Source of the DNA: Candidatus Methylomirabilota bacterium
GTDB taxonomy: Bacteria > Methylomirabilota > Methylomirabilia > Methylomirabilales > 2-02-FULL-66-22
DNA length: 42,689 nt
Assembly (NCBI GenBank): GCA_016209735.1
Contig: JACQVN010000061.1
Span: 1-42,689, forward strand
Direction: 5' to 3'
Positions 8,725 to 16,324 of the stretch are shown here, in pieces. Positions within the stretch are counted from its first letter, which is position 1. Every line of letters begins with the position of its first letter. A program made the position numbers and the translations under genes. Below the pieces are notes generated by a model, which ran no database searches, had not been told where the DNA came from, and was given only the letters and a program-made list of their open reading frames with translations.

Positions 8725-8759
8725 GTTCGAGGTTTCAGGTTTCAGGTTCAAGGTCGGAG
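8725..8759. repeat. Heptamer tandem repeat array (unit GGTTTCA)
   Basis: Five consecutive heptamers: GGTTCGA, GGTTTCA, GGTTTCA, GGTTCAA, GGTCGGA. The period is exactly 7 with no slippage. Confidence 0.85.
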
Positions 8760-8801
8760 TCCCGCCAGGGGCGGGACGGAGATCCTGCCGTAGGCGGGAT
8801 T
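8760..8801. repeat. Two adjacent GC-rich hairpins
   Basis: GTCCCGCC-AGG-GGCGGGAC (8760-8778) is a perfect 8-bp stem. ATCCTGCC-GTA-GGCGGGAT (8783-8801) has the same architecture with one wobble pair. They look like two copies of one small palindromic unit. Neither has a following T-tract. Confidence 0.7.
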
Positions 8802-8985
8802 CGCGGTCGGAGACGCCAGGGGCGACGGACGTCCACCCCAAGCGCACTCAAGGCCCGAAGCTATGGGTTTGAAGCTGGAAGGTTCGGAGGCCAGGAGGCA
8901 TTCCGTCCGCCGCCTTCCGGGGGCAGTGCACGATTGACGACCGATCCCGCGTTCCCCATGACAAGACGAGCCAAACCCCCCATTG

Positions 8986-9006
8986 GTCGGTTGTCGGTTG
9001 TCGGTT
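8986..9006. repeat. Heptamer tandem repeat (unit GTCGGTT)
   Basis: Three exact consecutive copies at 8986, 8993 and 9000. Confidence 0.8.
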
Positions 9007-9039
9007 TTCACTCTTGAATTTCGACAGTGCGTCAAAAAA

Positions 9040-9125
9040 CGTAACGCGCAACACGTAACACGTAAAAGGCAACGACGGGACCGGGTTTGCGCGTTACGTG
9101 TTACGAATTACGTGTTACGTTTTGC
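9040..9125. repeat. Inverted pair of heptamer arrays (CGTAACA / GTGTTAC)
   Basis: The left arm at 9040-9067 is CGTAACG, CGCAACA, CGTAACA, CGTAAAA. The right arm at 9091-9125 is GCGTTAC, GTGTTAC, GAATTAC, GTGTTAC, GTTTTGC. The arms are reverse complements and could fold into one long hairpin with a loop of about 24 bases. The structure ends two bases from the stop codon of the methyltransferase gene. Confidence 0.8.
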
Positions 9126-9127
9126 GT

Positions 9128-10069
9128 TCATGGCTTCGTCATGCACCGCGCCAGTGCCGCGATGTGCCGGTCATCCGTCCCGCAGCATCCCCCCAGGATC
9201 CGGGTGCCGAACTCCTTGCGCACGTCCCCCATGGCCTCGGCAAAGGCCTCGGGCTCCATCGAATCGAGATCCGGAAGCTGCTCCAGCGTTTCGGGGGGCC
9301 GCTCCGAGGTGCTGCCTTGCAGCCCGATGACCCGGTGCCGGATGCCGGGCGCCCGCCGAAGCGCCACTCGCATGGCCGAGCGGAAGGTGCTCGGGGGCAC
9401 GCAATTTGCCATGTAGAAGGCGGGCGCGGGGAGCACCACGTCGTCGATTTCGGCCATGGCCGTCTCCAGCGGCGTCCCGTCCAGGAGTGCGCCATCCGGT
9501 CGCAGAACGAAGCTCAGCACGTACGGCAGTCCGGACTCTGCCATGGACCGCCCCATGCCCAGCGCCTCGGAGAAGGCGGGCAAGGTCGCCGCCATGAGGA
9601 AGTCTACGCCCCCCTCCGCCAGCGCGCCCGCCTGGGGCGCGTGAAAGGCCGCCGCCGCTTCGGCCGGCAAGGCATCCGCCGGCCGGTAGGCATCCCCTCG
9701 ACAGCCCATCAAGCCCCCGATGAAGATCTGCTCGGCGTACAGGCCGTATTCGCCTTGCAGGGATCGGATGAACCACACCCCCTCCCGGTTGACCTCGGCC
9801 AGGCTGCGCGTCCCCGCCGCCTCAACCCGCTCGGGGTTCGCGCGCCACGTCGGCGTGCAGACGATGAAGGGCAGGCCCGCCATCCTGCCGATGTCCAGGT
9901 ACTGGCGGTAGAGGGCCCCCAACTGCTGGCGCCCCCCTGCGTCGTAGACGAAACCGGCATGCAGGATGTGCGGATCGAGGTTGACGGTCGGATCCCGGCG
10001 CAGACGCTCGACGATCGCCCCCTCGGTCAAAATCCCGACGGCTTGCGCGACGACCTCCAGGAATTTCAT
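9128..10069 (-). CDS. Homocysteine S-methyltransferase family protein
   Basis: 313 residues of the pfam02574-type TIM barrel used by betaine- and S-methylmethionine-homocysteine methyltransferases and by the N-terminal module of MetH. The three zinc-binding cysteines are visible: one in YMANCVPPS (about residue 210) and the pair in the C-terminal GGCCGTDDRHI. The N-terminus (ILTEGAIVERLRR) replaces the commoner DGGMGTEL, so the substrate may differ from homocysteine. The start is fixed by a four-base ATGA overlap with the upstream iron-sulfur gene; the open frame continues upstream only as a shadow of that gene. The methyl donor is not predictable. Confidence 0.88.
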   Translation of the reverse strand: MKFLEVVAQAVGILTEGAIVERLRRDPTVNLDPHILHAGFVYDAGGRQQLGALYRQYLDIGRMAGLPFIVCTPTWRANPERVEAAGTRSLAEVNREGVWFIRSLQGEYGLYAEQIFIGGLMGCRGDAYRPADALPAEAAAAFHAPQAGALAEGGVDFLMAATLPAFSEALGMGRSMAESGLPYVLSFVLRPDGALLDGTPLETAMAEIDDVVLPAPAFYMANCVPPSTFRSAMRVALRRAPGIRHRVIGLQGSTSERPPETLEQLPDLDSMEPEAFAEAMGDVRKEFGTRILGGCCGTDDRHIAALARCMTKP

Positions 10070-10800
10070 GGGGCGAGCCTCGCCGACGCCTCCTTCCCCC
10101 GCGGGCAGGCGTAGAGGCACATGCCGCAGACGGAAAGGCCTCGCGTCTTCTCCATCGAATCCATGTAGGCCCTGCACTTGTGGACGTCGAACCGCATCTC
10201 TCGCGGCTCCTCGGGCGAAAACAGGCGCCCCGTGAAGGCCGAGACCGGGCAAGCGTCCACGCACTCCCGGCAATCCGCGCACCCCGGCTCCATCGGCCTG
10301 CCGGTGGGATCGAGCGGAGCCGTCGTGAGGATGCTGGCCCAGCGTACCCGAGGCCCGGCCTCTCGGGTAACGAGGAGGCAGCTTCTCCCGATCCACCCGA
10401 GCCCCGCCAGGCTGCCGGCCAACTTGTTTGAAAAGACTCCTCGCAGGCGGGTCGTGTCCGCCGTCTGGGACGCCGGCACCGGCAGCGACCGGTAGCCGGC
10501 ACCCTGAAGCAGCGCGTTCACCCGCGAGGCCACGTGATCGAGTCGCTGGTTGACGATATCGTAGGCGTGCTGCCGATAGAGCATACTCACCGCGCGTTCA
10601 GCGCGGTTCGGCAGTTGATCCACGATGGCGTGCGGCAAGGCCACCCCGATGGAGATGGCTCGGGGGAAGCCCGCCAGGGCGGGACCACCCTGGTCGAGGA
10701 TGGCGGCATGGGCCGGCGCCAGATCGGCCACGCCAAAGAAGTCCGCGCCCAGACCCTCTGCCAGTTGCTGGACGTGGTGCTGCAGGGTTCGCTCACTCAT
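10066..10800 (-). CDS. QueG-like protein with two [4Fe-4S] clusters
   Basis: 244 residues. The C-terminal half has two ferredoxin-type cysteine sets: CADCRECVDACP and then CGMCLYACP preceded by a further Cys in KCRAYM. The N-terminal region with FSNKLAGSLAGLGWIG matches the epoxyqueuosine-reductase superfamily. True QueG is about 350 residues and has HEAT repeats that are absent here, so this is a shorter paralogue, not the tRNA enzyme. Relatives often sit beside corrinoid or methyltransferase genes. Overlaps of 8 bases with the Cys-rich gene upstream and 4 bases with the methyltransferase downstream indicate one translationally coupled operon. A redox partner role in methyl transfer is inference. 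Confidence 0.85.
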   Translation of the reverse strand: MSERTLQHHVQQLAEGLGADFFGVADLAPAHAAILDQGGPALAGFPRAISIGVALPHAIVDQLPNRAERAVSMLYRQHAYDIVNQRLDHVASRVNALLQGAGYRSLPVPASQTADTTRLRGVFSNKLAGSLAGLGWIGRSCLLVTREAGPRVRWASILTTAPLDPTGRPMEPGCADCRECVDACPVSAFTGRLFSPEEPREMRFDVHKCRAYMDSMEKTRGLSVCGMCLYACPRGKEASARLAP

Positions 10801-11014
10801 CGCGTGTCCCTCCACAGGGCTCCTGCGCCGCATGGACAGCCGGCGGCCCGTACTCCTCCCGCTCCGCCTTCCAGAAGGGGCAGTGATTCGCATGCAGGGG
10901 ATGGCGCAGCACGCGCCCCACCGGGGAGTCCGGATGCCGCCTCCCGTAGGCACACACCGGGCAGACATGACAGATGACAGCCAGCGCCCGCTTCACTCGA
11001 TCCATCCGCACCAT
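10793..11014 (-). CDS. Small Cys/His-rich protein of unknown function
   Basis: 73 residues. Conserved-looking features are ICHVCPVCAYGRRHPDS, RHPLHANHCPFWKAEREEYG and a late Cys. The spacing (CxxCxxC followed by H...HxxHC) suggests a metal or iron-sulfur site. Its TGA overlaps the start of the QueG-like gene by eight bases (ATGAGTGA), a sign of coupled translation and evidence that the gene is real. A second ATG three codons in (MDRVKRALAV) may be the true start, as neither has a strong ribosome site. I do not recognise a named family. Its position suggests a subunit or chaperone of the iron-sulfur protein. Confidence 0.65.
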   Translation of the reverse strand: MVRMDRVKRALAVICHVCPVCAYGRRHPDSPVGRVLRHPLHANHCPFWKAEREEYGPPAVHAAQEPCGGTRDE

Positions 11015-11028
11015 CCCATTGAGACACG

Positions 11029-11056
11029 TTTAACGTTGAACGTGGAACGTTTAACG
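11029..11056. repeat. Heptamer tandem repeat array (unit TTTAACG)
   Basis: Four consecutive heptamers: TTTAACG, TTGAACG, TGGAACG, TTTAACG. It lies just upstream of the Cys-rich gene. The complementary unit (GTTCAAC) recurs at 15231-15258. Confidence 0.85.
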
Positions 11057-11091
11057 TGAAGTGCGAGCCGCCAAGACCGTTGATCGTCAAA

Positions 11092-11222
11092 CGGCGAACG
11101 GTGAACGTGCGAATTCGCGAGCTGTCTTCTCCAGTCGTCAGCGATTCAATCGAATCAATCGAATCAATCGAATCAATCGTCAATATCCGGCGTGTACTGC
11201 CAAACCCTCGAACCCCCGAACC
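11092..11222 (+). repeat. Composite ~131-bp repeat, left inverted copy
   Basis: In order: heptamers ending GTGAACG, a unique core (GAGCTGTCTTCTCCAGTCGT), about four 9-mers of AATCAATCG (11139-11180), CAATATCCGGCG, then octamers ending CGAACCCCCGAACC. The whole string reappears in reverse complement at 15261-15391 with few differences. Its far end runs into more CCTTCGAA octamers up to about 11240. Confidence 0.85.
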
Positions 11223-11268
11223 TTCGAACTTTCGAACCCTTTGTCGACTGATCCATCCTCCAGCAAAG

Positions 11269-12291
11269 TCAATAGCTCATCACGTCCAGCTTCACCTTGC
11301 CGCGGAAAATGTAGTAGATGCTCGCGGTGTACGCCAGCACCATAGGCACCCCGATGGCGGCGATGACCAGCATGATCAAGAGCGTCTTGGGCGAAGAGGC
11401 CGCATTGTAAATGGTCAGGCTGAAGTCCGGGTTCGGCCTGGACTGCACGAGGTAGGGGAAGACCCCCACCGCCACCAGGGCCATCAGGCCGGCAATGGCC
11501 GCGCCGGAGGAGAGAAATGCCAGGAAATCCCGCCCGTGGTGGATCTCCCGCGGGATGTTGGCGATGGCCAGCATGGTCAGGAGGGGCAAGGCGAAGAGCG
11601 CCGGGTAGACGATGATGTGGCGGGACATGTGGGGCGCGAAAAGGAGGGTAACCATGGTGGCGATCCCGTAACAGATCACGAAGAAGATGATGGTGTTGTT
11701 CACCCAGCCGCGCACCAGGGCCTGTAGCTCTCCCTCGGTCTTCAAGACGATATAGATGGCGCCGTGCATCATGAACAGGGCCACCGTTGTTATCCCCACC
11801 AGCAGCGCATACGGATTGAGGAGGGAGAGGAAGGTCCCCGCGAACTCCCGCTCGGCATCCAGCGGGATGCCCCAGATCACGTTGCCGAATGCCACCCCCA
11901 GCAAGAGGCTACAAACCACACTGGCCACGGCGAAGCTTGTGTCCCACATCCGGCGCCACCAGGCCATGGGCTGCTTGCTGCGGAACTCGATGGCCACCGC
12001 CCGGAAGATCAGCGCGAAGAGGAGCAGGATGAAGGCGGTGTAGAACCCCGAGAACACCGTGGCATACGCCTCGGGAAAGGCGGCGAAGAGCGCCCCGCCC
12101 CCTGTCACCAGCCAGACCTCGTTCCCGTCCCAGACCGGCCCGATGGCGTTCAGGAAGAGCCGCCGGTGCTCGTCCTGTCGCGTGAAGAGGTGAAGCGCCC
12201 CCGTTCCCAGGTCGAAACCATCCAGGATGGCATATCCCGTGAGCAGGATGCCGACCAGGCCGAACCAGGTGATGTTCAGGTCGATCATCAT
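11269..12291 (-). CDS. cydB: Cytochrome bd ubiquinol oxidase subunit II
   Basis: 340 residues with about eight or nine membrane helices. The N-terminal signature (LTGYAILDGFDLGTGAL, then NAIGPVWDGNEVWLV) is diagnostic for CydB; the Asp and Glu residues here line the proton path in characterised bd oxidases. Together with CydA it reduces O2 to water using quinol, with high oxygen affinity. Its first ATG overlaps the cydA TGA (ATGA), so the two are coupled; a second ATG follows immediately. No cydX-like small subunit gene is evident downstream. Confidence 0.96.
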   Translation of the reverse strand: MMIDLNITWFGLVGILLTGYAILDGFDLGTGALHLFTRQDEHRRLFLNAIGPVWDGNEVWLVTGGGALFAAFPEAYATVFSGFYTAFILLLFALIFRAVAIEFRSKQPMAWWRRMWDTSFAVASVVCSLLLGVAFGNVIWGIPLDAEREFAGTFLSLLNPYALLVGITTVALFMMHGAIYIVLKTEGELQALVRGWVNNTIIFFVICYGIATMVTLLFAPHMSRHIIVYPALFALPLLTMLAIANIPREIHHGRDFLAFLSSGAAIAGLMALVAVGVFPYLVQSRPNPDFSLTIYNAASSPKTLLIMLVIAAIGVPMVLAYTASIYYIFRGKVKLDVMSY

Positions 12292-13640
12292 AACCCCTTG
12301 GGGTGATAGGCCACGGCCAGGTCATCCGCCAGCGGGCCGTGCCGGATCTTCTGGTCCAAGAGATAGATGAAGAGGATGAACAATAGCAGGTAAATGAGCA
12401 TGAAAAGGACCAGGGAGCCCAGGATCTGCTCCGCGCTCACCGTCCTGGAGGCGGCGTCCGCCGTCCGCATGATGCCGTACACGATCCAAGGCTGGCGTCC
12501 CACCTCGGCCGTGAACCACCCCAGTTGGTTCGCAGCTTGCGGGCCCAGCACCGCAAGAACATAGATCCGGAGCAGCCACCGGGTTTCGAAGAGCGATCCC
12601 CGCCACCAGAAGAAGGCGCCGAAGAACGCCAGCGCCAGGAGGGCCATACCGATCCCCAGCATGGCATGGTAACTCTGGAAGACCGGCGCCACGGGCGGGC
12701 GATCCTCCCTCGGGAAGGACTGCAGGCCCGTCACCGGCTTGGCCGGATCCCCATGCACCAAGAAGCTGAGCATGCCCGGGATCTGGAGCCCTCCTGTTCG
12801 CTCCGCGGCCTCGTCCACGATTCCGAAGAGGTACAGGCCGGCGGGGGCCGAGGCCGGATAATGGCCCTCCAGGGCTGCCAGCTTCGCCGGTTGGTACCGG
12901 CTCACCACCAGGGCACTCACATGGCCGGTGAAAAGCGACCCCAAGGAAGCCAGCACCGCCACGGCCGTCCCGATCTTCATGGAGGCTTGGGCGAACTCCT
13001 GATGCTGCCGCTTGAGCAAGTAATAGGCGCTGACGGAGAGGACCAGGAAGGCCCCCGCCTGCCAGGCCCCCATGATGGTGTGGCCGAGGCGGACGAGCAT
13101 AGAGGGGTTGAAGACCACCGCCCAGAAATCGGTGACCTCGGCCCGTCTGCCCAACGCCGCCTCCACGATGTGAAAGCCGGCCGGGGTCTGCATCCAGGAG
13201 TTCGCCACCACGATCCAGATGGCGCTGAAGTGGGCGCCGAGGGCCACCATGGCGGTCGAGAAGAGGTGCATGCGCGGGCTGACCTTGTCCCAGCCGAAGA
13301 GGAGGATCGCCAGGAAGCCCGATTCCATGAAGAAGGCGAAGATTCCCTCGGCCGCCAGGACGCTGCCGAAGACGTCGCCGACGAAGCGCGAATAGGTCGC
13401 CCAGTTGGTCCCGAACTGGAACTCCATCACCACGCCGGTGGCCACGCCCAGGGCAAAGGTGAGCCCGAAGACCCGCACCCAGAACTTGGTCATCTGGAGA
13501 TAGACCGGGTTCCGGGTCTTGAAGTAGAGCGACTCCATCGCCACGAGGATCACGCCCAGGCCGATGGAGAGCGGCGGATAGATATAGTGGAAGGCGATGG
13601 TGAGGCCGAACTGAAGGCGGGCGAGCAGGATCGGGTCCAT
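12288..13640 (-). CDS. cydA: Cytochrome bd ubiquinol oxidase subunit I
   Basis: 450 residues, the three-haem subunit. The haem b595 ligand candidate is His18 in [10 protein letters not shown] second His lies in [12 protein letters not shown] and the Met ligand is in VYGIMRT after GRQPW. The quinol-binding Q loop is the short type, as in Geobacillus rather than E. coli. The start is the ATG with an AGAGGAGTGAT ribosome site at about 13650-13660; the frame is open 14 codons further upstream but without support. A copy of the dispersed palindrome ends right at this ribosome site, so leader structure could affect translation. It is an operon with cydB. Confidence 0.96.
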   Translation of the reverse strand: MDPILLARLQFGLTIAFHYIYPPLSIGLGVILVAMESLYFKTRNPVYLQMTKFWVRVFGLTFALGVATGVVMEFQFGTNWATYSRFVGDVFGSVLAAEGIFAFFMESGFLAILLFGWDKVSPRMHLFSTAMVALGAHFSAIWIVVANSWMQTPAGFHIVEAALGRRAEVTDFWAVVFNPSMLVRLGHTIMGAWQAGAFLVLSVSAYYLLKRQHQEFAQASMKIGTAVAVLASLGSLFTGHVSALVVSRYQPAKLAALEGHYPASAPAGLYLFGIVDEAAERTGGLQIPGMLSFLVHGDPAKPVTGLQSFPREDRPPVAPVFQSYHAMLGIGMALLALAFFGAFFWWRGSLFETRWLLRIYVLAVLGPQAANQLGWFTAEVGRQPWIVYGIMRTADAASRTVSAEQILGSLVLFMLIYLLLFILFIYLLDQKIRHGPLADDLAVAYHPKGL

Positions 13641-13659
13641 GGCCGGGATCACTCCTCTT

Positions 13660-13688
13660 TGGTTCTTGCGCGCCCAGCGCAAAAACCA
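13660..13688. repeat. Dispersed ~28-nt palindrome, copy 3, in the cydA leader
   Basis: TGGTTCTTGCGC, a loop, then GCGCAAAAACCA. On the minus strand the hairpin finishes at the cydA ribosome site, about 20 bases before its ATG. A shared operator, a structural RNA element and a REP-like repeat are all possible. Confidence 0.85.
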
Positions 13689-13744
13689 GGGCCTATCTAC
13701 CCCAAAACCCGCCGAAACTCAAGCTGTTCCTGCCTGGGAACCGG

Positions 13745-14335
13745 TCATTGTGCGATCGGCCGGAGTTGCCGGTGCCGGAAGCAATCCGTCGTGTGGTCGT
13801 TCACCATCCCCACCGCCTGCATGAATGCGTAGCAGATGGTGGGCCCCACGAAACGGAAGCCGCGCCCGAGGAGATCTTGGCTCATGGCCTCCGACTCCGG
13901 CGTCCGGGCCGGGACCTCCGCGGGATTGCGCCAGCGATTAATCCGGGTCCGGCCGCCGATGAACCGCCAGAGGTGGGCGTCCAGGCTGCCGAATTCCCGC
14001 TGCACTCCCTGGACGGCCCGGGCGTTCGCGATGGCGGCCTCGATCTTCATGCGGTTGCGGACGATGCCCGGATTGGCCAGAAGCGCGGCAATTCCTGACT
14101 CGCCATACGCGGCCACCCGCGCGATCCGGAACCCGTCGAAGGCCTGCCGGTAGGCCTCGCGCTTCCGGAGGATCGTCTCCCACGAGAGCCCCGCCTGCGC
14201 CCCCTCCAGGACCAGGAACTCGAAGAGGAGGCGGTCGTCGTGCACCGGAACCCCCCACTCGCGGTCGTGGTAGGCGAAGGACAGCGGCGTCCTGGCCCAC
14301 GCGCACCGCACGACGCTTTCCCTCAACCGAAGCAC
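13745..14335 (-). CDS. tag: DNA-3-methyladenine glycosylase I
   Basis: 196 residues of the Tag family, which excises 3-methyladenine from alkylated DNA. The zinc-site residues of the family are present: Cys in VRCAW, His in YHDREWGVP, and His and Cys in NDHTTDCFRH near the C-terminus. The catalytic-pocket segment LEGAQAGLSWETILRKREAYR is typical. The chosen GTG start has an AAGGA ribosome site; a GTG eight codons later (giving MRCAWA) would match the usual family start and is an alternative. It is monocistronic between cydA and the racemase. Confidence 0.93.
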   Translation of the reverse strand: MLRLRESVVRCAWARTPLSFAYHDREWGVPVHDDRLLFEFLVLEGAQAGLSWETILRKREAYRQAFDGFRIARVAAYGESGIAALLANPGIVRNRMKIEAAIANARAVQGVQREFGSLDAHLWRFIGGRTRINRWRNPAEVPARTPESEAMSQDLLGRGFRFVGPTICYAFMQAVGMVNDHTTDCFRHRQLRPIAQ

Positions 14336-14351
14336 TGGAGTCCTTCTCGCG

Positions 14352-14466
14352 GTGAACGGCGAACGGTAAACGGCGAACGTGCGCCCCAGCGAACCCCCGA
14401 ACCCGAGTACCGTCGTACTGCCGTACTGCCGTCCCGTCGAACTTTCGAACCTTCGAACCCTTCTGT
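14352..14466. repeat. Mixed heptamer and octamer array region
   Basis: Four heptamers at 14352-14379 (GTGAACG, GCGAACG, GTAAACG, GCGAACG), then CGAACCCCCGAACCC, GTACTGCC octamers and finally TTTCGAACCTTCGAACC up to about 14460. It shares several strings with the composite repeats at 11092 and 15261. Confidence 0.75.
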
Positions 14467-14494
14467 TTTGGTGCTCGCGTTGCGAGCGCTGACC

Positions 14495-15187
14495 TCAGGC
14501 GAGGGCGAAGTCCACGGCGGCGACGGCGTGGATGGTCGTGGTGGGAAAGACGGGAACCGGGCTGTCCGCGGGGCGGACTAGGAGCTCGATCTCCGTGCAA
14601 CCGAGGACGATCCCCTGCGCCCCCGCCGCCACCAGACCCCGGATGATTTCCACGTATCGCCCCCGGGACTCCTCGCGGATCACACCCCGGCAAAGCTCGT
14701 CGTAGATGACCCGGTGGACCGCCGCCCGCTCCGCGGGCCCCGGCACCAGTACCCGGAGGCCGTGCCCGCGCTCCAGGCGCTCCCGGTAGAATTCTTCTTC
14801 CATGGTGAAGCGCGTTCCCAGGAGTCCCACCGTGGTCAGGCCGTCAGCCGCGATCCGCTCCCCCGCGGCATCGGCGATGTGCAGGAACGGAATCCGGAGG
14901 CCGACCTGGATCCGATCGGCCAGCTTGTGCATGGTGTTGGTGCAGAGCACGACACAGTCCGCCCCGGCGCGCTCCAGGCTCTGCGCTGCCGCCGCCATGA
15001 GCCGCCCTGCCTCGTCCCACCGCCCCGCATGCTGCAGCGCCTCGATCTCGGCGAAGTCCACCGACACCATCACGCTCTTGGCCGAGTGGAGCCCGCCCAG
15101 CCTGGCCTTGACCGTCTCGTTGATGATCCGGTAGTACTGGATGGACGACTCCCAGCTCATCCCGCCGATCAGTCCGATGGTTTTCAC
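14495..15187 (-). CDS. Aspartate/glutamate racemase family protein
   Basis: 230 residues with the start MKTIGLIGGMSWESS typical of aspartate racemases and the YgeA group. The two catalytic cysteines of the family are visible: Cys in CVVLCTNTMHK (about residue 80) and Cys in GIVLGCTEIELL (about residue 190). These cofactor-independent enzymes interconvert L and D forms by a two-base thiol mechanism. I chose the GTG preceded by GGAG at six bases; a TTG four codons earlier opens the same frame but has no ribosome site. D-Asp or D-Glu for the cell wall is the likely product, but the substrate is inference. Confidence 0.88.
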   Translation of the reverse strand: MKTIGLIGGMSWESSIQYYRIINETVKARLGGLHSAKSVMVSVDFAEIEALQHAGRWDEAGRLMAAAAQSLERAGADCVVLCTNTMHKLADRIQVGLRIPFLHIADAAGERIAADGLTTVGLLGTRFTMEEEFYRERLERGHGLRVLVPGPAERAAVHRVIYDELCRGVIREESRGRYVEIIRGLVAAGAQGIVLGCTEIELLVRPADSPVPVFPTTTIHAVAAVDFALA

Positions 15188-15230
15188 AGGAGACTCCAAT
15201 GGTTCGAGAGTTCGACAGTAGCTGGCCTAC

Positions 15231-15258
15231 GTTCAACGTTTAACGTTCAACGTTCAAC
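15231..15258. repeat. Heptamer tandem repeat array (unit GTTCAAC)
   Basis: Four consecutive heptamers: GTTCAAC, GTTTAAC, GTTCAAC, GTTCAAC. The unit is the reverse complement, in phase, of the array at 11029-11056. Confidence 0.85.
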
Positions 15259-15260
15259 GT

Positions 15261-15391
15261 GGTTCGGGGGTTCGAAGGTTCGGCAGGACGCGCCGGCTAT
15301 TGACGATTGATTCGATTGATTCGATTGATTCGATTGATTCGATTGACGACTGGAGAAGACAGCTCGCCGATTCGCACGTTCACCGTTCGCC
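15261..15391 (-). repeat. Composite ~131-bp repeat, right inverted copy
   Basis: Reverse complement of the element at 11092-11222: GGTTCGGGGGTTCG, a GGCAGG.CGCGCCGG segment, about four to five 9-mers of ATTGATTCG, then GACTGGAGAAGACAGCTCG and GTTCACCGTTCGCC. The two copies enclose cydB, cydA, tag and the racemase. Confidence 0.85.
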
Positions 15392-15424
15392 ATCTGCCGC
15401 TCACCGTCGTTCAGTGGTTCGCAC

Positions 15425-15489
15425 GTTCACCGTTCACCGTTTAACGTTCAACGCTCTTATTGTTCGCCCGTTCACCGTTTACCGCGCCC
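15425..15489. repeat. Heptamer tandem repeat array (units GTTCACC / GTTCAAC)
   Basis: GTTCACC, GTTCACC, GTTTAAC, GTTCAAC at 15425-15452, then interrupted GTTCACCGTTTACC units to about 15489, a few bases from the dgkA stop codon. Confidence 0.75.
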
Positions 15490-15492
15490 CGT

Positions 15493-15867
15493 TCACCGCT
15501 CGTAAAGGACGAGTCCCCAGATTGCGGCCGCAAGCAGGAGGGCGACGAAAACCGCCGCGGAGCCCAGATCCTTGGCTCGGCCGGCCAATTCGTGTCGCTC
15601 GGGGCCCAGGCGATCCACCGCCGCCTCGATGGCAGAGTTCAGCAGTTCGACCACCAGCACCAGGATCCAGCTCCCGATGAGCAGCGCCCGGGCGACGCCG
15701 TCCTTGCCGAGCCACAGGGCCGCCGGGACGATCACCAGCAGGACGCCAATCTCCAGCCGGAAGGCCTGTTCGTGCCGCCACGCGGCGCGCAAGCCCTGGA
15801 ACGAGTACCGTGTCCCGTTCCAGAGTTGCAGGAGGAATCCTGCCGGCTGCCTAGCTGGTCCTGTCAT
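15493..15867 (-). CDS. dgkA: Diacylglycerol/undecaprenol kinase (DgkA family)
   Basis: 124 residues with three membrane helices. The family signature is complete: ELLNSAIEAAVDRLG, then a short gap and HELAGRAKDLGSAAVF, which carries the ATP/Mg-binding Glu, Asn and Asp residues. It phosphorylates a lipid alcohol in the inner membrane, diacylglycerol in the E. coli type or undecaprenol in Gram-positive types; the sequence alone does not decide between them. I chose the second ATG because GGAGGCGGGGAG precedes it; an upstream ATG would add 11 residues. Confidence 0.93.
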   Translation of the reverse strand: MTGPARQPAGFLLQLWNGTRYSFQGLRAAWRHEQAFRLEIGVLLVIVPAALWLGKDGVARALLIGSWILVLVVELLNSAIEAAVDRLGPERHELAGRAKDLGSAAVFVALLLAAAIWGLVLYER

Positions 15868-15916
15868 GGCACTCCCCGCCTCCTGGCCTTGTGGGGACAC
15901 CCATCCTTTCCAATGA

Positions 15917-16324
15917 TTACCTCACAAACCGGGTAATGAAATCGAGATAGCCCTGCCTCCCTCCCTCTTTGTTCCACCGCTTCGCCGATTTGAGAACGCG
16001 CTTCAGACAGAGGATGATCTGGTCCACCGTTTTCGGCTCCGGCGCCATGCCTTCGGCGCTCGACCAGCCGTCCGGAGCCCTCTCGCGTCCAAGGCGCCAC
16101 TCGCAGATCCTGCGCACGGTGCTCAGGAGCACCCGCTCGACACCCGAGAGCCCAAAATCACGCGGAGGCCGCCCGATCTTCTCTGCGGTATAGCGGTCGA
16201 TCAGAGCCTCCAGCATCCGCATCACCGCATAGTCCGACATCTCGGCCCGTTCCCGGTACACGGTCACGATCCCGAACTCGATGTTCTGGAGCACGTCCAA
16301 ATACTGATCATCGGCTGTGGGCAT
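15917..16324 (-). CDS. Hypothetical protein, second gene of a two-gene accessory operon
   Basis: 135 residues, mostly helical and charged, without membrane segments or recognised motifs. Seen: a start MPTADDQYLDVLQNIEFGI, an Arg-rich middle (STVRRICEWRLGRER) and a Lys/Trp-rich end (LKRVLKSAKRWNKEGGRQG). Its ATG follows the upstream TAG with no gap (TAGATG), and the ribosome site GGAG lies in the end of the upstream gene, so the two are translationally coupled. It sits at the edge of the decayed defence region. I do not recognise a family. Confidence 0.6.
   Translation of the reverse strand: MPTADDQYLDVLQNIEFGIVTVYRERAEMSDYAVMRMLEALIDRYTAEKIGRPPRDFGLSGVERVLLSTVRRICEWRLGRERAPDGWSSAEGMAPEPKTVDQIILCLKRVLKSAKRWNKEGGRQGYLDFITRFVR

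Larger units (their letters stand above)
8696..9127. other. Repeat-filled intergenic region, 432 bases
   Basis: No gene is seen. The stretch is built almost wholly from short repeats: GGTTTCA heptamers (8725-8759), two GC hairpins (8760-8801), GTCGGTT heptamers (8986-9006) and an inverted pair of CGTAACA/GTGTTAC arrays (9040-9125) reaching the stop of the downstream methyltransferase gene. Confidence 0.7.

Noticed and set aside
9091-11092. Cobalamin or SAM riboswitch for the methyltransferase operon
   Set aside because: No B12-box-like or SAM-riboswitch core was found; the upstream DNA is short-repeat sequence.
11139-11180. Repeat array considered as a CRISPR
   Set aside because: Units are 9 bases and directly adjacent, with no spacers and no cas genes.
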